NCBI GenBank assembly: GCA_016705235.1
Contig: JADIYP010000006.1
Location: forward strand, 1,116,001 to 1,180,000
DNA length: 64,000 nucleotides
Direction of reading: 5' to 3'
Origin: Candidatus Leptovillus affinis
GTDB lineage: Bacteria; Chloroflexota; Anaerolineae; Promineifilales; Promineifilaceae
Made by a program: the position numbers and the translations under genes. The notes below the pieces were generated by a model, which was given only the letters and a program-made list of their open reading frames with translations, did no database searches and had not been told where the DNA came from. Shown in pieces: positions 51,780-59,307 of the stretch. How positions within the stretch are numbered: the first letter of the stretch is position 1; every line of letters starts with the position of its first letter.

Positions 51780-53759
51780 TTACGAACCCGCGTGCTCAAT
51801 TTCTTCGATAAACAAAGTGTTGTCGCCTTGCGCCAAATCCACCCGTTCCAATCCCGGCCAGGTGTACTGGGCCAACGCCAGGCGATACTGCCCTGGCGGC
51901 AAATCTGGCGGCACAGGAATCTCGAACCAGGTGAGGAAATAATCGCCCGGCCGCCATTGAATGCTGTCGAAACCGGGGCCATCGGCCTGGGCAACCACTT
52001 CGTTGGCCGCAGTCAGCAAGTATGCGCCGATGTGGTAAGCGCGGTGCGGCGGCTGATCGGCTACCTGCCAGAGCAGCGTCAGGGGCAAAGGCGCGCCGCT
52101 TTGCCATTCGCCGCGCTGCCATTGGGCCAGAGCAGCGCCGTTGGTCCATTGGTCGGGCTGACGGCCGTTCACCAGCCCATCAATCGTCACTTGCATCAAT
52201 TCCGAGGGCAGTTCGTAGAAACGCCACGTTTCGTTTTGGGTGGTCAGGTCGGCGGCGGGGAGGGGAACGGCCGTTTCCGCCAACCACCGCGACGCCCGAC
52301 TGCCCGGCCGCGCATCCAGATACAATGCGCAGGGCTGTGGCAGCGGCAAAGCCAGCTCGCCATCGGCCAGCAGCAAGCCGGGGACGCGCGTAAACTCGCG
52401 CAGCAAAGCCAGCCGGGAAATCTCAATCTGGTGGCCTTCGGAAATGAGGACCGCGCTGCATTCCGGCCGTGCGGCGGCTAATTCATTCACCTGTTGGATG
52501 GTCTGGCGGATATGGCGAATTTGCACCTGATTTTCGCTCAGGCGGTTGGTCTGAATTTGCAAGTTCATCACCAACTGTCCGGCCAGCACGGCCAGCAGCG
52601 CGCCGACCAACACCAGATTCACCCACCGCCCCCAGGCTTGCCGCCGGGGCTGTCGCAGCCAGCGCTGCGCTGCGGCTACAGTCATGCCCATCAAAATGAA
52701 CGGCGCAGGCCACTGCCCCATCACGTAATACACCTGCAAATAAACGGCCGAGCGCACATAAAACAGCACCGGCATCGCCAGCCAGAGGAGCAAAATGATC
52801 ACGGCCGTGCTGTTCTTCGCCGCCTGTTCATCTTGCCGCCGCCGGCTGAACTGCTGCGCGCCCCAACCCAGGGCATACAGCAGCGACAGGCTGAACAAGA
52901 GGGTCATGGCGGAATCCAGGGGGGTGGTGAGAAGAACGGCCGTGGGCAGCAGCCCCTTCCCATGCAGCAAATCCAGGCTCACCAACACGGCCGCGCGGCT
53001 AAATGCAGAAGGCTGCCCGGCCAACGACAATGTCGCCGTCACATCCGTCCAGCCCACCCCATTTTCGTACAGCAAAAACGGCACATACAGCGCCACAAAC
53101 GCCGCAACCCCAGCCACCAGCGGCCAAACACGCAGCCGCCGCCAGAAAAGCAAGCCGATCAGACCCATCGTGCCCAACTGCATCACCGAACCGGGATGCA
53201 CCTGCGTCATGCACGCCGCCCCCACAAACGCCAGCACCAGATAAACCCCACGCGGCCACACGGCAAAATAAAGCAGCAGCGAAACCAACGTCAGCGTCGC
53301 AAAAACCGGAATCATGGTCTGGTTCCAGATAAGCTGGCTGTAAAAAACACTCCAGGGATTCAGGGCAAACAGCAGCAGCGTCCACAAACCGGCCTGCCAA
53401 CCAAATAACCGGTAAGCCACCCAGGCTGCCATCCCTACGGCCGCCATACCAGCCGCCAGCGTCAGCCAGGCCACGCTCAACACATCCGGCCACACGCGCA
53501 GGGCTATGGCGTAAAGATATTCGATCATCGGCGGATTCATCACGCCCACCGATGATTTATTGGCCGCCAGCGGGATTTCGCCGCCATTCACCCAGCGCAT
53601 AGCCGTATTTAGCGTAAACGATTGGTCGCCCCAAATGCCGGTCGTGTCGATGAGCCGCAAGCGCAGCCCAAAGGCCAAAATGACAACAATAAAGACAAGC
53701 CCCCCCACCAACCAGCGGCGGTGCTTGTCCTCTTTTAACCACATCTTATTCATGTCCAC
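51780..53759 (-). CDS. GT-C family membrane glycosyltransferase (ArnT/PMT-like)
   Basis: A 659-residue protein with 11-13 transmembrane helices in the first 430 residues and a large exported beta-rich domain after them. GIWGDQSFTLNTAMRWVNG near residue 41 carries the aspartate of the first periplasmic loop, where GT-C enzymes hold their catalytic acid, and MNPPMIEYLYAIALRV follows. It should transfer sugars from a polyprenyl donor on the outer face. Start GTG at 53759 or ATG two codons on. Confidence 0.82.
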   Translation of the reverse strand: MDMNKMWLKEDKHRRWLVGGLVFIVVILAFGLRLRLIDTTGIWGDQSFTLNTAMRWVNGGEIPLAANKSSVGVMNPPMIEYLYAIALRVWPDVLSVAWLTLAAGMAAVGMAAWVAYRLFGWQAGLWTLLLFALNPWSVFYSQLIWNQTMIPVFATLTLVSLLLYFAVWPRGVYLVLAFVGAACMTQVHPGSVMQLGTMGLIGLLFWRRLRVWPLVAGVAAFVALYVPFLLYENGVGWTDVTATLSLAGQPSAFSRAAVLVSLDLLHGKGLLPTAVLLTTPLDSAMTLLFSLSLLYALGWGAQQFSRRRQDEQAAKNSTAVIILLLWLAMPVLFYVRSAVYLQVYYVMGQWPAPFILMGMTVAAAQRWLRQPRRQAWGRWVNLVLVGALLAVLAGQLVMNLQIQTNRLSENQVQIRHIRQTIQQVNELAAARPECSAVLISEGHQIEISRLALLREFTRVPGLLLADGELALPLPQPCALYLDARPGSRASRWLAETAVPLPAADLTTQNETWRFYELPSELMQVTIDGLVNGRQPDQWTNGAALAQWQRGEWQSGAPLPLTLLWQVADQPPHRAYHIGAYLLTAANEVVAQADGPGFDSIQWRPGDYFLTWFEIPVPPDLPPGQYRLALAQYTWPGLERVDLAQGDNTLFIEEIEHAGS

Positions 53760-53828
53760 ATGCCTTCAAACACAGCCTCAGATCAATCCGCTGCTACAGG
53801 CACATCTTATCCGAAAATAATCTGGGAG

Positions 53829-53894
53829 CCAATTGGGAGTGGGAGATTGGAACCTATTCCCCACTCCGCACTCCCCACTCCCCACTCCCCACTC
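53829..53894. repeat. CCCACTC short tandem repeat
   Basis: Several copies of CCCCACTC-type 8-base words (TTCCCCACTCCGCACTCCCC) lie between the glycosyltransferase start region and the DUF47 stop, with GGGAGTGGGAG on the left as their complement, so the region can fold back. Confidence 0.75.
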
Positions 53895-53896
53895 CC

Positions 53897-54526
53897 TCAA
53901 CTCCACTTCACCACAATATCCATAATCGTATCGGCGGCGATGTCGCCCTGGTCGGCGGCGTTGGAGAGGTGGCGCAGCACCTCGCGGGTTTTTAGGATTT
54001 CCATCACCTGGGCAATGTCTTGCGGTCCTTGAAATAATTCGGCCAGGCTGTGGCGATAGACATCTTCTACCCGGTTTTCTAACGATTTGACCCGCCGCGC
54101 ATGTTCCGAGGCGACGCCAGGGTGATCGATGAGACGCTGCAAAGCCAGGTGCAGTTCCGAAGCCATCTCGTGCAGCAAATCGGCAATGACCAATACCGGC
54201 CCTTGCGCTTCCAGGTCAAAAATCTCTAATTCCTCGACGGTGTCATAGACATAATCGATGAAATTATCGAGCGCGCGGGACAAAGAAAAGATGTCTTCGC
54301 GGTCGATAGGCGTCACAAAGGTGTTCATTAAATCATGCACGAGGATGCGTTGTACTTCGTCGGCTTCATTTTCCAATTGGCGCGCCCGAATGCTTTTTTT
54401 GTCGTTTTGTTTTTTGAGGTAGGCTTGCAAAGCCTCCACCACGGCCACGGCAAATTCGCCCTGACGAATCATCAGGTCTAAAAAATCATTTTGGCGCGGT
54501 TTGAGAAACCGCTTAAACCATTGCAT
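53897..54526 (-). CDS. DUF47 PhoU-like protein (Pit accessory)
   Basis: A 209-residue all-helical protein. ENEADEVQRILVHDLMNTF and TPIDREDIFSLSRALDNFIDYVYDT are the two E/D-x3-D metal-binding motifs of DUF47. It usually accompanies PiT transporters and modulates them. It follows the PiT gene by 11 bases in the same transcript. Confidence 0.93.
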   Translation of the reverse strand: MQWFKRFLKPRQNDFLDLMIRQGEFAVAVVEALQAYLKKQNDKKSIRARQLENEADEVQRILVHDLMNTFVTPIDREDIFSLSRALDNFIDYVYDTVEELEIFDLEAQGPVLVIADLLHEMASELHLALQRLIDHPGVASEHARRVKSLENRVEDVYRHSLAELFQGPQDIAQVMEILKTREVLRHLSNAADQGDIAADTIMDIVVKWS

Positions 54527-54537
54527 AACTACCTCAC

Positions 54538-55527
54538 TTATTGGGGGATAAACAGGGATGCCAGCAAATAAATAATGCCGGCCAAAACGGCCGAAATAGG
54601 AATCGTCAACATCCAGGCAACCAGCATTTCGTAGCCAACCAGCCAGCGCACTTTAGACAGTCGTTCGGCCGAGCCGGCGCCCATAATGGAGGAACTCATG
54701 ACCTGCGTCGTGCTAACCGGGCCGCCTATGAGCGCCGCGCCAAGGATGATCATCGTGCCGGATATCTGGGCGACGAAACCATGCACCGGCCGAATTTTGT
54801 AGATGCGATAGCCCAGGGTTTTGATCAGCCGCCAGCCGCCGGTGGCTGTGCCGAGGGCGAAGGTGAGGGCGCTGAGGAAAATGACCCAGAGCGGGACGGC
54901 AAAACTCTCGATACGGCCGTCTATCAACAATCCCAGCGTAATAATACCCATCGTCTTTTGCGCGTCGTTTGCCCCCTGAATCAGCGCCAAGCCGGCCGTC
55001 GTAAATACCTGCGCGCCTCTAAACGTCCGGTTCACCTTTGGCGTCGCTCCGCGCGCCAGAAACAACGTCAGGTTCATCAACAAATAGCCAATCACCATGC
55101 CCAAAATCGGCGATATAAACAACGTGGTCGTGACGGTGATAAGCCCTTTGCTGTGGATGGCGTCTACGCCGGCGTGCAGCACCACCGCGCCCACCAATCC
55201 ACCGATGAGCGCGTGGGAAGAACTGGAGGGAATGCCCAACCACCAGGTAATCACATTCCACACGACCGCCGACAGCAGCGCGGCAATGATCACCGGCATG
55301 GTCACATTAACCGGATCGGTGATGCCCGTGCCGATGGTTTCGGCCACGGCCACGCCAAACAAAAATGGACCAGCAAAGTTGGCGGCGGCGGCCAGCCAAA
55401 GCACCTTGCGCGGCGTCATGGCATGGGAGGCGATGGGCGTCGCCACGATATTGGAACTGTCGTGCAGGCCATTGAGAAAATTAAACAGGAGGGACGTGAT
55501 CAGCAAAAAAGTTAAAGTTGGACTCAT
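54538..55527 (-). CDS. Low-affinity inorganic phosphate transporter, PiT family
   Basis: A 329-residue membrane protein with about 9-10 helices. FNFLNGLHDSSNIVATPI and LIQGANDAQKTMGIITLGL are the two inverted-repeat signatures of PiT, and SSSSHALIGGLVGA and GPVSTTQVMSSSIMG the sequence repeats. It imports phosphate with proton or metal-phosphate. No ribosome-binding site is visible. A Pho-box-like direct repeat lies directly before the start. Confidence 0.94.
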   Translation of the reverse strand: MSPTLTFLLITSLLFNFLNGLHDSSNIVATPIASHAMTPRKVLWLAAAANFAGPFLFGVAVAETIGTGITDPVNVTMPVIIAALLSAVVWNVITWWLGIPSSSSHALIGGLVGAVVLHAGVDAIHSKGLITVTTTLFISPILGMVIGYLLMNLTLFLARGATPKVNRTFRGAQVFTTAGLALIQGANDAQKTMGIITLGLLIDGRIESFAVPLWVIFLSALTFALGTATGGWRLIKTLGYRIYKIRPVHGFVAQISGTMIILGAALIGGPVSTTQVMSSSIMGAGSAERLSKVRWLVGYEMLVAWMLTIPISAVLAGIIYLLASLFIPQ

Positions 55528-55891
55528 AATGAATACGCATTGTTAACAATTTGTTAACGGACCGAAAAGTATAAGGGGGGAGCAAGAAAAAGGCAAATGG
55601 TTAACATAAACCCATGTGCTTTCTACCGCCTGCCGGACAATTGCCGGCCGCAGCCTTGATTTTTCCCAGAAGCAGGTACAATTGGTCACTAGGCAGGCGT
55701 TTTTTAGATTGGATCAATCTTGAAGATGGGTCTAATCTACGCCACGCAGTCTTGTAGCCGCAGCTACAAATTCCACTCATTAAAGTAGCCAACGCCATCT
55801 TCCAATAAACCTACACTGTCGCCTTTTGCTGCTATAATCTGGAATTGAAACTATTTCCTGATAAATCCTATCATTCCACAGGATAATTTTT
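55528..55891. other. Intergenic region between PiT and the ATPase gene
   Basis: About 364 bases between divergent genes. It holds the Pho-box-like repeat (55541-55560), AGATTGGATCAATCT near 55706, a GGTCTAATCTACGCCAC segment near 55733, and a TTGTAGC-CGCA-GCTACAA hairpin near 55750. No gene is visible. Confidence 0.65.
55541..55560 (-). promoter_or_regulatory. Pho-box-like direct repeat upstream of PiT
   Basis: TGTTAAC occurs at 55541 and 55552, an 11-base period; on the gene strand it reads TTAACA-N5-TTAACA, as in PhoP/PhoB boxes. It lies within about 35 bases of the PiT start codon. Confidence 0.45.
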
Positions 55892-57199
55892 ATGAACGAG
55901 TTCCAATACAGTGTTGCCAATAATTTAGACGATGCCTGGCTCAACTTTGAGCCTGACATTCCCCTAGAACCGCAAGACGGTGGCCGTGACAATCCCTTCT
56001 ACGTGTTGCGCCCCGATGAAAAAAAGGCCGCCGCCCTTAAAAGAGCTTTATTACGCCCCTTTCACCAACCACAAAAATTTTTCTTCTCTGGGCATAGAGG
56101 CTGCGGCAAATCAACCGAAATGTACCGCCTGGCTGCCGACCCCGATATTTTAGACAAATTTTGGCCCGTCCACTTTTCCATCCGCGAACACGCCGACATT
56201 AACGATGTCGATTTCAAAGACATACTCTTCATCATCGGCGAACAACTATTCACCCAATATCAAGACTCTTCCGAACGCAGCGGTAGGAAACTTGACAACG
56301 ACCTGCTTAAAGAGCTGCAAACGTGGCAGGGGACCCTCACCCGAAACATAACCACCATTGAAAAGGGGCGAATGAGCGGCGAATTGGGCGCCGAAGTCGG
56401 TTCGTTGTTTGCCAAAATGAGCAGCGCCATCAAACTGGAACCGAAAATCCGCGAGGAACTGCGTCAGGTGTTCAAAGTGAATGTCACCGGGCTGATTGAG
56501 GTGATCAACAAAATCTCTACCGCCATCTATGCCCGCGAAAAACGGTATCCGCTTGTCCTTATTGATGATTTGGATAAACCGGATTTAGAAGCGGCGCGGC
56601 AAATATTCATTGAACGGCAAGAAATTATGCTGCGGCCCACCTGCACCATTGTTTACACCATCTCCAGCCCACTCTTTTACCACCCGGACATCAGAAAACT
56701 GCGCAACACTTATTTCTTGCCCAACATAAAATTACATGAAGCGGGCGATGCCACCACGCGCTCCGCTGTGGGTTATTACACTTGCGAAACGATGGTTTAC
56801 CGGCGCATGAGCAAAGATGCCAACTTGATTAACGACGAGGCATTAGAATTGGCTGTCACGATGAGCGGCGGCGTTTTCCGCGAACTGGCGCAAATTATTC
56901 GCGGCAGCATTAACAGCGCCGATGAGCCGCCGATTCAATTGGAGCATGTGCGTGAAGCGGTGGAAGAAATTCGCCGCCTTTATTGGCGCACTCTGACTTC
57001 CGAGCAGCGCCAAATTTTGCGCCAGATTCGCGCCGACAATCAACTACGCGACCCCGACGAAATGGATACCCTGCTGCAAATGTTGGCGGTGCTGGAATAT
57101 AGCAATGGCAAAATCTGGTGCGATATACACCCGGCATTACATGATTTGCTGGACGATGAAGCTACGCAGCGCGCCGATGGATTGGCAAATAGCGATTAG
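55892..57199 (+). CDS. P-loop ATPase, STAND/AAA-like
   Basis: A 435-residue protein. Walker A is FFSGHRGCGKSTEMYRL (about residue 65-80), Walker B LVLIDDLDKPD around residue 230, with a sensor-like TISSPLFYH later. The C-terminal part is helical and includes ERGVFREL-type winged-helix elements (MSGGVFRELAQIIRGS). No transmembrane helix. The TPR gene begins 33 bases after the stop, so the two probably act together, with the ATPase as the switch and the TPR protein as the sensor or adaptor. Biological role not recognised. Confidence 0.82.
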   Translation: MNEFQYSVANNLDDAWLNFEPDIPLEPQDGGRDNPFYVLRPDEKKAAALKRALLRPFHQPQKFFFSGHRGCGKSTEMYRLAADPDILDKFWPVHFSIREHADINDVDFKDILFIIGEQLFTQYQDSSERSGRKLDNDLLKELQTWQGTLTRNITTIEKGRMSGELGAEVGSLFAKMSSAIKLEPKIREELRQVFKVNVTGLIEVINKISTAIYAREKRYPLVLIDDLDKPDLEAARQIFIERQEIMLRPTCTIVYTISSPLFYHPDIRKLRNTYFLPNIKLHEAGDATTRSAVGYYTCETMVYRRMSKDANLINDEALELAVTMSGGVFRELAQIIRGSINSADEPPIQLEHVREAVEEIRRLYWRTLTSEQRQILRQIRADNQLRDPDEMDTLLQMLAVLEYSNGKIWCDIHPALHDLLDDEATQRADGLANSD

Positions 57200-57232
57200 A
57201 GATTGCCAATCGCCTATCTCTATTTTCCCAAA

Positions 57233-58636
57233 ATGACCCTATTCTCTCCCCTTCCCTTTGAACAACAGCTTGCGCGGTTGTGGCGCGAATTGTCGCGAGC
57301 TATACGCTTGCAAAGCCCGCTCATTGTACTGGCTACCTATCAGTCTGAATTTGTGCGCGCCGCTGCGGAAGCGGAATTGGAAGAACGGCTGCGCGGCGTG
57401 GGGCAGTTGGTGGAACGGGTTTTTATCAATGCGCAAAACCCGGACTTGCCCGACCAACTGCGGCAGCGAGAGAACAGCGACCACACCGTTTACTTTGTTT
57501 CCGGGCTGCGCTTTGGCGGGGGGGAAAATGGGCGCAGCGCCTATCGCGCCCTGAATATTCGCCGCGAATATTTTATTGAATATGGGCTGCGGGTGGTTTT
57601 TTGGCTGGTGGAAGAGGAAGCGCACAACTTACCTCGTTACGCGCCTGATTTTTGGGCTTTTCGTCACCGCGCAGTGGAATTTATGGAGGAGCCAACGCCT
57701 GGCCAGATTGCCCACCACAGCGCCGCTTTGCCACAGCGCCAATGGGCCAATGACTGGACATTGCTGCAAGACAACGCCGCAAAAATCGCTTACCGCCGGC
57801 GCCTTTTGCAAGAGTTACCTGACACACCGGAAAGCTCCACTACTCGCGCCGAGATATTGTATGCGTTGGGAACGCTGTATCGTGCCAGCCGCCAATTCGA
57901 AGCAGGAGTTAAGGCTTTGCAGCAGGCATTATCTTTAGCGCAGCAAATAGACGATGCCCAGTTACAGGTAAAATGCCTCAACAACCTGGACTATCTCCTG
58001 CAAGCGATGGGCAATCTGGCGGAGGCACGGCCGTACTACGAACGCGCCCTGGCCATCAGAGAAAAAGCGCTCGGCCCCGACCACCCCGACACCGCCCAAA
58101 GCCTCAACAACCTGGGCTATCTCCTGCAAGCGATGGGCAATCTGGCGGAGGCACGGCCGTACTACGAACGCGCCCTGGCCATCAAAGAAAAAGCGCTCGG
58201 CCCCGACCACCCCACCACCGCCAGCAGCCTCAACAACCTGGGCTATCTCCTGCAAGCGATGGGGAATCTGGCGGAGGCACGGCCGTACTACGAACGCGCC
58301 CTGGCCATCAGAGAAAAAGCGCTCGGCCCCGACCACCCCGACACCGCCACCAGCCTCAACAACCTGGGCTATCTCCTGCAAGCGATGGGCAATCTGGCGG
58401 AGGCACGGCCGTACTACGAACGCGCCCTGGCCATTGATGAAAAAGCGCTCGGCCCCGACCACCCCGCCACCGCCACCAGCCTCAACAACCTGGGCTATCT
58501 CCTGCAAGCGATGGGGAATCTGGCGGAGGCACGGCCGTACTACGAACGCGCCCTGGCTATTGTTGAAAAATCGCTGGGAGCCAATCACCCCAACACCAAA
58601 ATCGTACGCGGCAATTTAAGCAGCCTGGACGGATAG
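57233..58636 (+). CDS. TPR protein with five near-identical repeats
   Basis: A 467-residue protein from ATG 57233 (TTG 57203 is possible). The N-terminal 150 residues are an alpha/beta domain of unknown family (IVLATYQSEFVRAA, VYFVSGLRFGGGENG, ALNIRREYF, VFWLVEEEAHNLP). A first TPR follows at about residue 200, then five 42-residue kinesin-light-chain-type repeats, each holding YLLQAMGNLAEARPYYERAL, nearly identical in protein and DNA. It pairs with the ATPase upstream. The identity of the repeats implies recent expansion. Confidence 0.88.
   Translation: MTLFSPLPFEQQLARLWRELSRAIRLQSPLIVLATYQSEFVRAAAEAELEERLRGVGQLVERVFINAQNPDLPDQLRQRENSDHTVYFVSGLRFGGGENGRSAYRALNIRREYFIEYGLRVVFWLVEEEAHNLPRYAPDFWAFRHRAVEFMEEPTPGQIAHHSAALPQRQWANDWTLLQDNAAKIAYRRRLLQELPDTPESSTTRAEILYALGTLYRASRQFEAGVKALQQALSLAQQIDDAQLQVKCLNNLDYLLQAMGNLAEARPYYERALAIREKALGPDHPDTAQSLNNLGYLLQAMGNLAEARPYYERALAIKEKALGPDHPTTASSLNNLGYLLQAMGNLAEARPYYERALAIREKALGPDHPDTATSLNNLGYLLQAMGNLAEARPYYERALAIDEKALGPDHPATATSLNNLGYLLQAMGNLAEARPYYERALAIVEKSLGANHPNTKIVRGNLSSLDG
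57977..58606 (+). repeat. Five in-frame 126-bp repeats
   Basis: Units start at 57977, 58103, 58229, 58355 and 58481 and differ at only a few bases. Every unit carries one ACGGCCGT copy at the same place. They encode the five TPRs and can vary in number by recombination. Confidence 0.95.
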
Positions 58637-58661
58637 ATTGGTCCAATCTTGTTGGTGCTTA

Positions 58662-58799
58662 AAAAATATTGGGTCTTTAGGATTTCGTGGGGTCGGGCGT
58701 GAAACGTGAAGCGTGTTGCGTGAGGTCTCTCTGGTCACGCAACACGCTTCACGCATCATTGGGTGTCAATCCCCTGAATTCCTGAAGAACCAAAATATT
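58662..58799. repeat. Long palindrome, GCGTGTTGCGTGA variant
   Basis: AATATTGGGTCTTTAGGATTTC at the left and GAATTCCTGAAGAACCAAAATATT-type sequence at the right are related complements. The centre has CGTGAAGCGTGTTGCGTGA and TCACGCAACACGCTTCACG, a 19-base perfect inverted repeat. Same family as 43.3 and 59.0 kb. Confidence 0.85.
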
Positions 58800-58833
58800 C
58801 CGGGAACCCCAAACCCACAAAAGAGCGGAACGT

Positions 58834-58980
58834 TGTAGGGGCTAGACAGGCGGGCGAGATGTGGGCCAAACACACGGCCGTTTTCTCCGCCTGTCTCGCC
58901 CGCTGACGGACGCGGGCGAGGCGGCGCGGACAAACAAGTCTCGTTTGCCCCAGGTATTACCGCGCCGCCTGGCCCCTACA
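58834..58980. repeat. Nested inverted repeat, TGTAGGGGC ends
   Basis: TGTAGGGGC (58834-58842) and GCCCCTACA (58972-58980) are exact complements; inside them GGCGGCGCGG (58920-58929) pairs with CCGCGCCGCC (58960-58969). It carries one ACGGCCGT copy. It may be a MITE-like element or part of the repeat cluster. Confidence 0.7.
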
Positions 58981-59000
58981 TATGCTGCGGGCATAGACCA

Positions 59001-59138
59001 ATTATTTTCGGGTCTTTGGGATTTCATGGGGTTTGGTCTGATGCGTGATACGTGATGCGTGAAACCTCTCTGGTCACGCATCACGCATCACGCATCAGGG
59101 GCTGTCAACCCCCTGAGTTCCTAAAGAACCTTATTTTC
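59001..59138. repeat. Long palindrome, TGATGCGTGA variant
   Basis: TGATGCGTGATACGTGATGCGTGA on one side and its complement (three TCACGCATCA-type words) on the other enclose an ACCTCTCTGG centre. The flanks GGGTCTTTGGGATTTCATGG and CCCTGAGTTCCTAAAGAACC match the reverse complement of the 43.3 kb element. Confidence 0.85.
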
Positions 59139-59307
59139 TTAAAACCCAAGAAGATTGGACCAATCTACGCCACGTCATGTTTAGACGATTCCTTAGTCCA
59201 CAAGTGGGCGCTGAACCCGGCCGGCCAAATCTGGCAAACGGCCGTCTTCCATACGACTCCCAGTCACCGCCTTGATTTTTCGCGGTAACGGATACAATTG
59301 GGCAATC

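Noticed and set aside
52494..53408. A 304-residue open frame opposite the GT-C gene
   Set aside because: Antisense to a strongly supported glycosyltransferase gene; no ribosome-binding site and biased composition.
54541..55515. A 324-residue open frame opposite the PiT gene
   Set aside because: Shadow frame of a strongly supported membrane protein gene; composition is glycine/arginine/glutamine-rich with no domain.
57962..58588. Antisense frame of 208 residues with repeats in the TPR region
   Set aside because: It merely mirrors the five DNA repeats; the forward TPR reading is clearly coding.
58842..59084. Frames in the 58.6-59.3 kb spacer
   Set aside because: They translate the palindromic repeats and differ on both strands; no coding signal.
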